From an uncultured Anaeromyxobacter sp. (GTDB lineage Bacteria > Myxococcota > Myxococcia > Myxococcales > Anaeromyxobacteraceae), in NCBI GenBank assembly GCA_903874275.1, contig CAIQRS010000026.1, positions 26,875 through 90,874 on the forward strand: a DNA stretch of 64,000 bases, written 5' to 3'. Position numbers and translations under genes: made by a program. Positions within the stretch are counted from its first letter, which is position 1, and every line of letters begins with the position of its first letter. Positions 9,472 to 18,040 of the stretch are shown here, piece by piece. Under the pieces are notes generated by a model that was not told where the DNA came from, did not search any database, and saw only the letters and a program-made list of their open reading frames with translations.

Positions 9472-9738
9472 ATGGCGCTGAACTGGAAGCTTGTCGGTGC
9501 GGAACATGTCACCCAGGCCTGCGAGCTGATCTCGCAGGGCAAGCTCGGAACGGCGCTTCGTGGCCGGGGACTTTTCGTCCAGTACAAGGACAAGAACCTT
9601 CCCGCCAAGGACGTGGCGCGGGCGGCCTACCTGCTGGCATGCGGGAAGCCACCTAATAGCTACCTGGACTTCGCCAGTGGCCAGTCAACTTTGGACATGT
9701 TTTCTCGGCTCGGCTTTCACGTCGCGAGGCGGAGCTAA
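9472..9738 (+). CDS. Small unknown protein (88 aa) inside the preQ0 operon
   Basis: The ATG at 9472 follows a purine-rich gagaggacggg box, and the stop touches the start codon of queD, so this is a true operon member. I do not recognise a catalytic family. The middle contains GRGLFVQYKDKNLPAKDVARA, that is, an aromatic strand followed by K-x-L-P-x-K-x-V and an alanine-rich helix. A similar pattern occurs in small domains placed before HNH nucleases (the ScoMcrA N-terminal type), which might point to nucleic-acid recognition; this is a weak resemblance. There is no membrane segment or signal peptide. An open frame extends upstream into queE but lacks the ribosome site. Confidence 0.7.
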   Translation: MALNWKLVGAEHVTQACELISQGKLGTALRGRGLFVQYKDKNLPAKDVARAAYLLACGKPPNSYLDFASGQSTLDMFSRLGFHVARRS

Positions 9739-10107
9739 ATGACCATGGAAATCTTCAAGGAGTTCACCTTCGAGTCGGCTCATCGGCTTCCAAATGTGCC
9801 GCCCGGTCACAAGTGCGGTCGGCTCCATGGCCACTCGTTCAAGGTTGAGCTCTGGCTGCGGGGGTCACTGGGGTCCGAGTCTGGCTGGGTCATGGACTTC
9901 GCCGACGTGAAGAAGGCCTTCGCGCCCTTCTACGACCAGCTCGACCACCACTACCTCAACGAGATCGCTGGTCTCGAGAACCCTACGAGCGAAGTCCTGG
10001 CGCGCTGGATCTGGGGGAATGTCCACCCCCAACTCAAGATGCTCTCGAAGGTCGTCGTCCGGGAGACCTGCACCTCCGGATGCGTCTACGCAGGGGAGGA
10101 TAAGTAG
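9739..10107 (+). CDS. queD: 6-carboxy-5,6,7,8-tetrahydropterin synthase QueD
   Basis: QueD makes 6-carboxytetrahydropterin from dihydroneopterin triphosphate. The 122-residue protein is of usual length. Zinc ligands are visible as His in FESAHRLP and the HxH of LHGHSF; the catalytic Cys is in [21 protein letters not shown] and LDHHYLNEI are typical strands and helices, and [11 protein letters not shown] matches the family glutamate-containing helix. It starts directly at the stop of the 88-residue gene and ends directly before the ATG of folE2, so expression is tightly linked. Confidence 0.95.
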   Translation: MTMEIFKEFTFESAHRLPNVPPGHKCGRLHGHSFKVELWLRGSLGSESGWVMDFADVKKAFAPFYDQLDHHYLNEIAGLENPTSEVLARWIWGNVHPQLKMLSKVVVRETCTSGCVYAGEDK

Positions 10108-10902
10108 ATGCACGACATCCAGAGTCTTCATGACGACCGGAACATCCCGCTCGACCAGGTCGGTGTGACCGACCTGAGCTATCCGATTACGGTGTACGAC
10201 CGAGCCAAGAAGGAGCAAGGGACCGTCGCCCGCTTCACCATGTCGGTCAGCCTTCCGCATCACTTCAAGGGCACGCACATGTCCCGCTTCATCGAGGTCA
10301 TCGAGGGGCATCAGGGACTCGTGACAATGAAGACGCTCCCCGGCATCCTGAGGGAGCTCAAGCGAAAGCTCGATGCCGAACGGGCACGAATCGAGGTTCG
10401 GTTCCCATACTTCATGGAGCGCTCCGCACCGGTCTCGAAGGCCAAGGGGCTCATGGATTACGAATGCTCGTTCGTGGGTGAGGTCAATGGCGGAGAAGAC
10501 GACTTCATCCTCAGCGTCCGGGTGCCGGTGACAAGCTTGTGTCCCTGCAGCAAGGCAATCAGCGACTACGGAGCGCACAATCAGCGGGGGCTCATAACGA
10601 TCCAGGTGCGCAGCGCACGCGGGCCGAAGAGGCAGCGCAAGATCATCTGGATTGAGGAACTCGTGGAGATCGCCGAGCGATCGGCGTCAGCGCCGGTCTA
10701 TCCGCTTCTTAAGCGCGCCGACGAGCGGCACGTCACGATGCAGGCCTACGACAATCCGGTCTTCGTCGAGGACATCGTTCGCAACGTGGCCGTTCAGCTT
10801 CAGAAGGACAAGCGGGTGGCATGGTTCACGGTCGAGGCCGTCAACGCGGAGTCGATCCACAACCACAGCGCCTTCGCCCGTACCACCTGGCAGCGTTCCT
10901 GA
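10108..10902 (+). CDS. folE2: GTP cyclohydrolase FolE2 (type IB)
   Basis: FolE2 opens GTP to dihydroneopterin triphosphate, the first step of the preQ0 route. The 264-residue length and the motifs fit: VTDLSYPI near the start, MSRFIEVIE, the catalytic Cys near residue 144 in TSLCPCSKAISDYGAHNQRG, and the C-terminal IHNHSAFA. It is the metal-promiscuous prokaryotic form, not the FolE barrel of the canonical Salmonella-type loci. Stop and start codons abut queD. A dedicated FolE2 suggests that the island supplies its own precursor independently of the host folate pathway (inference). Confidence 0.95.
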   Translation: MHDIQSLHDDRNIPLDQVGVTDLSYPITVYDRAKKEQGTVARFTMSVSLPHHFKGTHMSRFIEVIEGHQGLVTMKTLPGILRELKRKLDAERARIEVRFPYFMERSAPVSKAKGLMDYECSFVGEVNGGEDDFILSVRVPVTSLCPCSKAISDYGAHNQRGLITIQVRSARGPKRQRKIIWIEELVEIAERSASAPVYPLLKRADERHVTMQAYDNPVFVEDIVRNVAVQLQKDKRVAWFTVEAVNAESIHNHSAFARTTWQRS

Positions 10903-10908
10903 CCTGGG

Positions 10909-12120
10909 ATGCGGTTCGACCTTCATCTCCGGCAGGACCTGAAGACCAAGGTCGACGACCTGGCTCGCCGCATGAGCGAGTGGGAAGAGAAGCCGCCTCT
11001 CGGTGACGAGGACAGGCGACGCCTCCGGGAAGCTATCGTCCCGTTCAACCACACAACCTCGGGTGAAGACTTCTCCGTCGGAGGCGTGGACGGAACAGGT
11101 GACTTTCCGTCGGTCTCCTATGCCGACTCCTTCGTACACGTCGCGGTGGCGCAGGGAGTTCTATACGCGACCGATGCTCTGTCGGGGCTACGAGAAGTTG
11201 AGGCATTGGCGCCCGTGGTCGAAATGGTCTGGCTTCCGGAGGAAGAGGCACGCCGGAGGAAGGGGCTCGACGACGCTTTTGCTGCCCTTGCCGGGAGACC
11301 AGTCCAAGACGTCATCGCAACCTCGGACTATCGGGTGCTCAAGGCAAAGTACGCGAGGGCGGCCCAGCCCGTCGAAGAACTCGAGGAACGGCTCATCCGG
11401 CCTCATGCATCGGACATGGCTAATCTCGGTATCCAGTTGCGATCGACTGCCGAGCTCGGCGCTGCGCTTCGTCTGATTGGACTCCGACCAAAGTATGTGC
11501 TCGTAGATGGCACTCTCTCACTACCGCTCGTGACGCGTTCCGGGGAGAGTCTCTTCTTTGAGCACTTGAAGCGGCTCTGTTGCGTATCTGCCCTTGAGCA
11601 GGACGTCGGATTCCTGGCGCTCTCCAAGTCTCACGGGGTCCGGTCCGTGGAGATGCTCGAGGAGCTCGCGGCTGAGAAGCTTGGCCTGCCTCCAGGGGGG
11701 CGTCCCGAGCACTGGTACCTTCGAATTCCAACGCCGGAAGAGGACGGATGGGAAACACCGCTTGTTGAGGGGCGGACGCTTCCGCCCGTCGCGGCAATGA
11801 CCTACTTGGTTCGCCTTCACCGCTCCACGCCGGTGTTGCGACTCGACATGGCTCTTGCCTGGTGGCGACGTCATCTCCGCGGCACCAATGATGTCGAGAC
11901 GCGACGGCTGGAGCAGCAGCTCTTCCAAGACCTTGATCGATGCAGTCACGACCAGCGCTGCTACGGTTACCCGTATCCGATCAAGGCCGGACACGATCGA
12001 GCATCGTTATCCGAGCCGGAGCGAGTCGCCTTGCGAAAGCAGATCGTGGATGCAGCTGTACGGGCGGGTATGAAGCCATCGCTCTTCCGGAGTGCTTCGA
12101 AGGCGACGCGACACGAGTGA
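10909..12120 (+). CDS. nurA: NurA-domain 5'-3' nuclease
   Basis: The 403-residue protein shows the two acidic NurA strands, GGVDGTGDFPSVSYADS at about 56-72 and KYVLVDGTLSLPLV at about 193-206, plus a conserved YLVRLH and CYGYPYPIKAGHD near the end that fit the RNase H-like NurA fold. It starts 6 bases after folE2. The next gene is a HerA ATPase; NurA and HerA form a hexamer-plus-dimer DNA end-processing complex in archaea and in some bacterial defence systems. Placement in one train with preQ0 synthesis is unusual. The family call rests on motifs and on the partner gene. Confidence 0.82.
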   Translation: MRFDLHLRQDLKTKVDDLARRMSEWEEKPPLGDEDRRRLREAIVPFNHTTSGEDFSVGGVDGTGDFPSVSYADSFVHVAVAQGVLYATDALSGLREVEALAPVVEMVWLPEEEARRRKGLDDAFAALAGRPVQDVIATSDYRVLKAKYARAAQPVEELEERLIRPHASDMANLGIQLRSTAELGAALRLIGLRPKYVLVDGTLSLPLVTRSGESLFFEHLKRLCCVSALEQDVGFLALSKSHGVRSVEMLEELAAEKLGLPPGGRPEHWYLRIPTPEEDGWETPLVEGRTLPPVAAMTYLVRLHRSTPVLRLDMALAWWRRHLRGTNDVETRRLEQQLFQDLDRCSHDQRCYGYPYPIKAGHDRASLSEPERVALRKQIVDAAVRAGMKPSLFRSASKATRHE

Positions 12121-12130
12121 GGGAGAGGCG

Positions 12131-13906
12131 ATGACGACCGAGGAGATTCTTCGCGGGCTCGGCGAACGGTTCGGCATCCTCGCCGACAGCGACACCCGTA
12201 CGCTCACGGTCTTGGCACGCAACGGCGACGTCGCAGTCGGCGATCTCTTCCTGTTGCCGTGTCGTCGGGGAGGGCAGCGATTCTACCTGTTCCGAACAAC
12301 GAGCTACGCAAACGTGATGAATAGGACGTTGGAAATGAACGACGTCGCGCGGTCGAAACTGACGATGCCCGACTCCTACCTGGCGCAGGACCTCGCGGAA
12401 GAGCTCCTCATCCAGCTCGAAGGCGCAGTGCTTGGCTACTCGGAACAGACGGAGAGTGGAGCGTGGGTGCTCCACCGTCCACGCCGTCTTCCTTCCCACC
12501 TGACCGACGTTTTCCGTGTCGGAGACACCGAGGGTGCCGCTGCGGCGGTCCGTGAGCTCATCGGATCGCAGCTGGGGAACGGTGACCTTCCGGTAGGGGA
12601 GTTGCTTGCGGGAGAAAGTTCCCTGGGTGGCGTCACCATTCAGCTCCCCATCTGGGCACTGAGCCATCACCTCGGTGTCTTCGGGCGAACGGGCTGTGGG
12701 AAAAGCAATCTGATGATGGTGCTGCTTCGCTCGGTCCTGGAGCATAACCGGCTGGTCGGTCGAGGGGAGCGTCAGGAGCGGCTGGGTTCCATCCTGGCCA
12801 TCGACCCGCACGACGAATTTCGAACCTGGCACGCGACGTCGGGGGGCGCGGACGGGTTGCGAGGCATCGTGGCCGCTTGGAGCAATGAGGAGCGCGCAGC
12901 TATGGCAGCGCCCTTCTACTACCTAACGGCCCGAGACGTAACGGAGCCACTCGAGCGGAGGGTCAGGCTTTCTCGTGGCGACGTAGCACCCGAAGACCTG
13001 TTCAGCATCATGGAGTTCTCTGAGCAGCAGGCAGCCTTCGCGAACCAGTATTTCAGCCAACATGGAGAAGTCTGGATCTCTCGCCTCCTCCTCGGTGACG
13101 TAGCGATGGACGACCAGGGAGAGGCGGGTACCGACTTCTTGCAGGGCACTGTGTCAGCGGTCCAGCGGCGGCTCGGAGCCCTTCGGCACGGACAGACTCG
13201 CGTCTTCACGCGGTTCGACCCTGAGGCCGGATACGCCTACGACTCGACTCTTCCGGATCTGGTCTGCGCGCTAGAGCAGGGAAGGGTGATCGCGGTCGAT
13301 ACAACACTCATGTCGGAGACCGAGCAGTTCCTTCTGACGACAGTTGTGGCTCGAGTCCTCTTCGCTCTGCGTCGGGCACTGAGGGCAGCCACGGATGCAT
13401 CCGGTCTACGCCGCGCCATTCGCGTGGCCCTCGGCGACGAAGGCGGAAGGCAGATTGGTCTCAGGACGTTGGCGAGCGAGCTCGAGAACCGACTCGACTC
13501 GGGCCAGCTGCCGTACCTTGACGGCGAACGGGTGCGCACTCCTGCGGAGCTGCCGCACGTGAACGTCGTGGTCGAAGAGGCCCCGAGCATCTTGAATCCG
13601 GAAAGGATGAGATTCGGGAGCGTATTCCGCGACATCAGCCGTCAGGGACGCAAGTTTGGCATCGGACTCACGGTGGTGAGTCAGCAGGTCACCGAAATCG
13701 ACAAGGGCATCCTCACACAGATCAACACGGAGCTCACGATGTCGCTGGGCAACGAAGAGGAGCGCCGCGCGGCGGTCCAGAACGCCTCAGCAGACCTGAG
13801 GGGTTTTGAGCAAGAGCTTCAGGTGCTTGGTCGAGGCCAGGCGGTCATGACGGCTTCATACCGAGAGATGCCCCTTCCACTGGCCGTTCCGGACTTCGAC
13901 GGGTAG
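12131..13906 (+). CDS. herA: HerA-like hexameric DNA translocase ATPase
   Basis: The ATG at 12131 follows a gggagaggcg ribosome site. The 591-residue protein has an N-terminal barrel-like part, then Walker A in VFGRTGCGKSNLMMVLL at about residue 185, LAIDPHDEFRTW, Walker B-like NVVVEEAPSILNPERM, and a late RQGRKFGIGLTVVSQQ with sensor and arginine-finger character. This order is that of HerA/FtsK-family DNA pumps. With the preceding NurA gene it should form a DNA-translocating nuclease complex. An open frame upstream to 12092 overlaps nurA and is not needed. What triggers the complex here is unknown. Confidence 0.88.
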   Translation: MTTEEILRGLGERFGILADSDTRTLTVLARNGDVAVGDLFLLPCRRGGQRFYLFRTTSYANVMNRTLEMNDVARSKLTMPDSYLAQDLAEELLIQLEGAVLGYSEQTESGAWVLHRPRRLPSHLTDVFRVGDTEGAAAAVRELIGSQLGNGDLPVGELLAGESSLGGVTIQLPIWALSHHLGVFGRTGCGKSNLMMVLLRSVLEHNRLVGRGERQERLGSILAIDPHDEFRTWHATSGGADGLRGIVAAWSNEERAAMAAPFYYLTARDVTEPLERRVRLSRGDVAPEDLFSIMEFSEQQAAFANQYFSQHGEVWISRLLLGDVAMDDQGEAGTDFLQGTVSAVQRRLGALRHGQTRVFTRFDPEAGYAYDSTLPDLVCALEQGRVIAVDTTLMSETEQFLLTTVVARVLFALRRALRAATDASGLRRAIRVALGDEGGRQIGLRTLASELENRLDSGQLPYLDGERVRTPAELPHVNVVVEEAPSILNPERMRFGSVFRDISRQGRKFGIGLTVVSQQVTEIDKGILTQINTELTMSLGNEEERRAAVQNASADLRGFEQELQVLGRGQAVMTASYREMPLPLAVPDFDG

Positions 13907-13982
13907 CCGCAATTCCGTTACTTGCTGCTACATTGCGAGGGCACTTCCATCTGGGATGAAGCCGTTACCCCAGGAGACTTTG

Positions 13983-16034
13983 ATGCGCATTGTCGTCGTC
14001 ACCTCATGCACCGGTGAGAAGTCCGTTTCCGCACCAAAGCAACTTACGATGGAGGATTTCCGCAAGGGGGCCTCCCACCTGCAGAAAAGAGAAGCGGAGC
14101 TCTCTGCTCTCGCAGCGCCTGCGGAGGCCCTGTACTCCGGTCAACAGCACATTCGCCTCATGAGGGGGGTATCGGAGTTTCGCTCCTGGGGAGCGAATGC
14201 CGCCGCCACGCTGGACCTGTGGATTCTCTCCGCCGGGTACGGCCTAGTCCCCTCGAATCAGATACTAGCGCCATATGAAGCGACATTCTCCGGCATGTCA
14301 AAGGCGGAGGTTGCTTTGTGGTCGGCACAACTAAAGATCCGGGAACACACAGCCCGTGTGCTTCGGGAGCCGGCCACAGCAGCGATGCTGCTACTTGGGG
14401 ACTCCTACCTTGATGCCCTGGACCTAAACTCCATAGACGAACTTGGGGCAACGACGCTCGTATTGTGCAGCAGAAAATCGGCGCAGAAGCTTCGACGGCG
14501 ACCTAACCTTCGGCCCGTACCGCTCGACACCTCCGATACAAAGCGGTTCGGCGCGGGTCTTGTGGCGTTAAAGGGAGAACTCGGCGCGAGACTTCTTAGC
14601 GCCATGGCGTCTAATCCAGCGTTGGTCGGGGACCTCGCTGACCCAGCGTTCGACGTCTTAGCAGTGCTCGAAAGCGCTACAAAGCAAACAACTACGAAGC
14701 GCCGGCACACTCCGAAAGCCAACCCGAATGTGGACCGCGTTGTTAGCCTGCCCGCCACTTGGGTCGAGCAACGAGCGAGGAGGAAGCTCAAATACTTTAT
14801 CCCTGAGTGGGACGATTTGGTCGATCCGGACTATGACTTCCAGTTGGATGTCCATTCCGGTGGAAGTTCTGATTGGTCTAATGAGGTCTTCGCCCACCAG
14901 ATCTATTCGGTCCCGCAGTACGATGGAATTCTCATCTCAAAGGTCGTGGCAGAAAAGAATCGAAGGAAGAAGGCGCGCGTTAACGGGCTCGGAGTACATC
15001 GCTACGTCCGAGTTCCGCGTGCCTTCCCGATGATGGGTGACTGTGGAGCCTTTGGTTACATTCTCGATCGAATCCCTCCGTACTCGACGGCTGAAATGCT
15101 GGAGTATTACTCGCGCCTTGATTTTGATTTTGGTGTGTCGATCGACCACCTGATCGTCAAAGCGACGATGCCTCAGAAGGAGGAGCGCTTCCGCATCACC
15201 ATCGACAATGCTGAAGCCTTCATTAGGGAGCACGAGAAGCTTGGCCTGGGCTGGGTACCAGTAGGGGCTGCTCAAGGGTGGGACCCTTCAAGCTACGCGA
15301 AGGCTGCACAGTCACTGGCCAAGATGGGGTATCGCTACATTGCCCTCGGTGGTCTTGTTCGCACTCCGACACCCGAGGTGATCCGAACGATACAGGCAGC
15401 GCGCGACGCAGTTCCCGACAGCGTTGAGTTCCACGTTTTCGGCCTAGCCCGGCTCGCGGCCGTGCGTGACTTCGTGCGCCTTGGGGTTCGGTCCGTCGAT
15501 AGCGCGTCCTACCTCCGTCGTGCATGGATGGGTACAACTGGCAACTACATCGCGCTTGACGGGCAGCGATATGGAGCGATACGAATCCCAAGGGTTGGTT
15601 CTAGTTTCCGTGCAAAGCGAATCATCGCTAGCGGGAAAGTGACACTCGCAAAGTTGACGCGCCTAGAGACGGAGTGCCTTGCCGCAGTCCGTAACCTTGA
15701 CCGAGGAACTGGAAACATCAAATCTGCGCTGGACCTGGTCCACGAATACGACTGCCTGATCGACGCAGACCGACCCGACAACCGCGCGGTGTTACGACGT
15801 ACGCTTGAAGTAGCACCTTGGAAGTCATGTCCCTGCTCCATCTGCCGGGACTATGGCGTTGAAGTTGCGATCTTTCGCGGGAACAATAGGAATCGGCGTC
15901 GCGGCTTTCATAACACCTTCGTGTTCGATTCCCTCTTGGAGCGCGCGCTAGCTGGCGATGCATCCGTCAGACTCTTAGACGCGGCCGAGGAGTCGGAGGC
16001 CGATCCCCAGCTGAATCTCACCTACTCTTCGTAG
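13983..16034 (+). CDS. dpdA: DpdA-like TGT-family DNA base-exchange enzyme with extra N-terminal domain
   Basis: The 683-residue protein has two parts. Residues 1 to about 150 begin IVVVTSCTGEKS and contain AEALYSGQQH and WILSAGYGLVPSNQILAPYE, the pattern of DUF6884/YaaA-like domains. From about residue 250 on it follows the tRNA-guanine transglycosylase barrel: MGDCGAFGYI (about 351, catalytic Asp), SIDHLIV (about 385), YIALGGLVR, VFGLARLAAVRDFVRLG and VDSASYLRRAW (about 504, nucleophile region). The zinc site is CPCSICRDYG (about 615) plus His in RGFHNTF. TGT relatives of this kind (DpdA) insert preQ0 into DNA in Dpd systems. The ATG at 13983 follows aggagactttg. Codons are visibly less GC-rich than in herA, hinting at a separate origin. 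Substrate DNA rather than tRNA is inferred from the lack of queuosine genes and from the nuclease/helicase context. Confidence 0.86.
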   Translation: MRIVVVTSCTGEKSVSAPKQLTMEDFRKGASHLQKREAELSALAAPAEALYSGQQHIRLMRGVSEFRSWGANAAATLDLWILSAGYGLVPSNQILAPYEATFSGMSKAEVALWSAQLKIREHTARVLREPATAAMLLLGDSYLDALDLNSIDELGATTLVLCSRKSAQKLRRRPNLRPVPLDTSDTKRFGAGLVALKGELGARLLSAMASNPALVGDLADPAFDVLAVLESATKQTTTKRRHTPKANPNVDRVVSLPATWVEQRARRKLKYFIPEWDDLVDPDYDFQLDVHSGGSSDWSNEVFAHQIYSVPQYDGILISKVVAEKNRRKKARVNGLGVHRYVRVPRAFPMMGDCGAFGYILDRIPPYSTAEMLEYYSRLDFDFGVSIDHLIVKATMPQKEERFRITIDNAEAFIREHEKLGLGWVPVGAAQGWDPSSYAKAAQSLAKMGYRYIALGGLVRTPTPEVIRTIQAARDAVPDSVEFHVFGLARLAAVRDFVRLGVRSVDSASYLRRAWMGTTGNYIALDGQRYGAIRIPRVGSSFRAKRIIASGKVTLAKLTRLETECLAAVRNLDRGTGNIKSALDLVHEYDCLIDADRPDNRAVLRRTLEVAPWKSCPCSICRDYGVEVAIFRGNNRNRRRGFHNTFVFDSLLERALAGDASVRLLDAAEESEADPQLNLTYSS

Positions 16035-16048
16035 TCACCAACTGTGCT

Positions 16049-16065
16049 AGCGTTTCGCGAACGCT
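16049..16065. repeat. Inverted repeat between dpdA and the 652-aa gene
   Basis: The arms agcgtt and aacgct are perfectly complementary around a 5-base centre. The element lies 14 bases after the dpdA stop and 16 bases before the next start codon. It could be an operator or a weak attenuating hairpin. No T-run follows. Confidence 0.3.
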
Positions 16066-16081
16066 GATTGTAGGAGAGTTC

Positions 16082-18040
16082 ATGGCGAGTCGAGCTCGGC
16101 GATCAACAATCGGGAAGTTTCGCGGACATGCTGCGGAGGGTCATTTCCGTGGCGTCCTTGTCGCGACCTACAAGAGTCTCGGCTACACCGTTGACCGTGA
16201 CATAGGGCGACCTCTCGAGGTTATTCCGGACGCCGTGCTAAAGGCGCGGGATGGTCGGGTGTTGGCTGATTTCATTGTTGCCTATTGGCAGAACTCGGAT
16301 GATTCCCACAAGAAGATGTATCGCACCCTCACCGAGTATCAGGCGCTAACAAGAGCATTTCGCCAGGCCCCCGCACTATTCTCTGACCGGGCGAAAGTGG
16401 TGCCTGTGCTGTACGGAACCGGTGGCGGGTGGAAGGCGTCCGTCCTTCAAACTCTGGAGGAGGTATTCGAAGAAGTATTGTTTCTACCAAAGTTGCTTGG
16501 GGACGCTACAGCCGTGCGGATCATCGACAGGGCCTACGAGGCCTTCGTGTCCGCTACTGGGGATGACAACGCCCGCACTGACGCCGTCGCCGAGGTCTTC
16601 ACCAGCAGGCAAAACTGGACTCGCGATGAAGAGGCTTTGGCCGAAGTCATCAGCAATTGCTTGGCGTCAAACAAAGCGATTCTAGGGCGCGACCGACACT
16701 CCACTCGAAACGCAGCGGCAGTCCCAACACCTTTTAGGACGCGCTACCGCCAAGGTCTAAACCCACTGGCATGGTTTTCGGACGAGGAAGTGTTCGCGTG
16801 GAGGGCATGGCGAGAGTCCCGGACGAGGAGAAATAACGAGCAACTGGAGGCGTTTGTCCGAAGAGCCTTCTTCTTCGACCTCGTTCGCGTGGTGAAGGGT
16901 ACGACAACTATAGGTACCCGTGGCCGAGCGAAGTCTGAGTTCGTTCCTCGAGCGCCCGAGAGGGATAGCCCAGGAGGCAAAGTGTATGCGCCTGACGAGC
17001 CCGACTTTATTAGTTGGGAAGACATCTCCGCTGAAGAGGCCGTCGCCATCCTGAGGTCGCATAGAGAGTTGGCTGCGGGAGGCAGTCCATTCGAGGGTGG
17101 TGCGCAGGACCTAGTGATGGGCAACTGGACGGGGTTCGCCGACGCTTGGCGGGCTGCGACGCCGAAGCTACTTAGGTCCATCGACGCAGGGTCGAGGGCC
17201 GGAGTGCAAGAGGTGCTCAGGTCGGATGTGTGGGTGGGCGCCGAGGCCTTTCAACCGTGCGCCCCCGTTTCGATGCCTGTGGCTGCTGTGTGGAGTCTTC
17301 TCGCAACAGCTATTGCTACGGCCGAGGATGATCGGAGAATTATTCGGGATGTGGGCTTCAGGCCCTCTCCCGAGCAACATGGCTCCACTCGAAAGGCGTT
17401 GGCGGCTCGTGCCGTTTCCGCTCCCAAGGGACCCCTCCTAGAACTCCTGAAAGAGCTCAACGCCTTCTTGCGCCTAATATCGGGTCCGGTGTCGTCACTT
17501 GAGGGGGCTGAGAATCCGAAACTCTTGTCCCTTCTAAATGCAGAGTCATGGGTGGGTGCCGTGTACGGCAAGGTGACGTCTAACTCAACTCACAACCCGC
17601 TGTGTGTCCCGATGCTGTCGTGGCTGCGTAACGAGTATCCGCTTGTTGAATGGCAGGGCTGGCCGAAGAAGAGGAGTGTGCGTGTAGCGGACCTGCTTTC
17701 GGTGAAGGGCATCGGCGTCGAGTGGCAATTCGCAGGATTTGGAAGGAACAGGTCAACGCTCTATTTGGCTGAACCCAAGAGCGTGACGAGCAATCATTGG
17801 GCCGACAAGTCAAAGGAAACGTTCTCCCGAGTGCAACTTACCAGAGCCGCGGCTGCGAAATGCCGGGTCACATGCATGATTATTGGCGCACTGGACGGTG
17901 ATTTTGACACCGAAGCCCTCGGCAAGTTGGCGGGAGGAGACGGGTACGATCGGGTGCTTCCGGTGACAGCGATTCTGGGTCGTAAGTCAGGTAGTGATCT
18001 GCCTCGACATCTGGCTGCGCCAGTGAGGCGACGCCCATAA
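16082..18040 (+). CDS. Unknown 652-aa protein, possible nuclease-like ends
   Basis: The ATG at 16082 follows taggagagttc. I do not recognise a named family. The first 120 residues (GHAAEGHFRGVLVATYKSLGY, then IPDAVLKARDGRVLADFIVAYW) and the last 130 residues (GIGVEWQFAGFGRNRSTLYLAEPKS) each look like an alpha-beta unit with strand-borne acidic residues, as in PD-(D/E)XK proteins, but neither has a full D-ExK motif. There is no membrane segment or clear HTH. Base composition is AT-richer, like dpdA, so the two may have arrived together. Its last 54 bases overlap the convergent short TGT gene. It is a good candidate for a system-specific DNA-binding or restriction component (inference). Confidence 0.75.
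   Translation: MASRARRSTIGKFRGHAAEGHFRGVLVATYKSLGYTVDRDIGRPLEVIPDAVLKARDGRVLADFIVAYWQNSDDSHKKMYRTLTEYQALTRAFRQAPALFSDRAKVVPVLYGTGGGWKASVLQTLEEVFEEVLFLPKLLGDATAVRIIDRAYEAFVSATGDDNARTDAVAEVFTSRQNWTRDEEALAEVISNCLASNKAILGRDRHSTRNAAAVPTPFRTRYRQGLNPLAWFSDEEVFAWRAWRESRTRRNNEQLEAFVRRAFFFDLVRVVKGTTTIGTRGRAKSEFVPRAPERDSPGGKVYAPDEPDFISWEDISAEEAVAILRSHRELAAGGSPFEGGAQDLVMGNWTGFADAWRAATPKLLRSIDAGSRAGVQEVLRSDVWVGAEAFQPCAPVSMPVAAVWSLLATAIATAEDDRRIIRDVGFRPSPEQHGSTRKALAARAVSAPKGPLLELLKELNAFLRLISGPVSSLEGAENPKLLSLLNAESWVGAVYGKVTSNSTHNPLCVPMLSWLRNEYPLVEWQGWPKKRSVRVADLLSVKGIGVEWQFAGFGRNRSTLYLAEPKSVTSNHWADKSKETFSRVQLTRAAAAKCRVTCMIIGALDGDFDTEALGKLAGGDGYDRVLPVTAILGRKSGSDLPRHLAAPVRRRP

Noticed and set aside
8119..10902. 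Reading the que genes as a tRNA queuosine pathway.
   Set aside because: No queF, queA, queG or normal tgt is present in the window, and the TGT-like proteins are of the DNA-modifying type or reduced.
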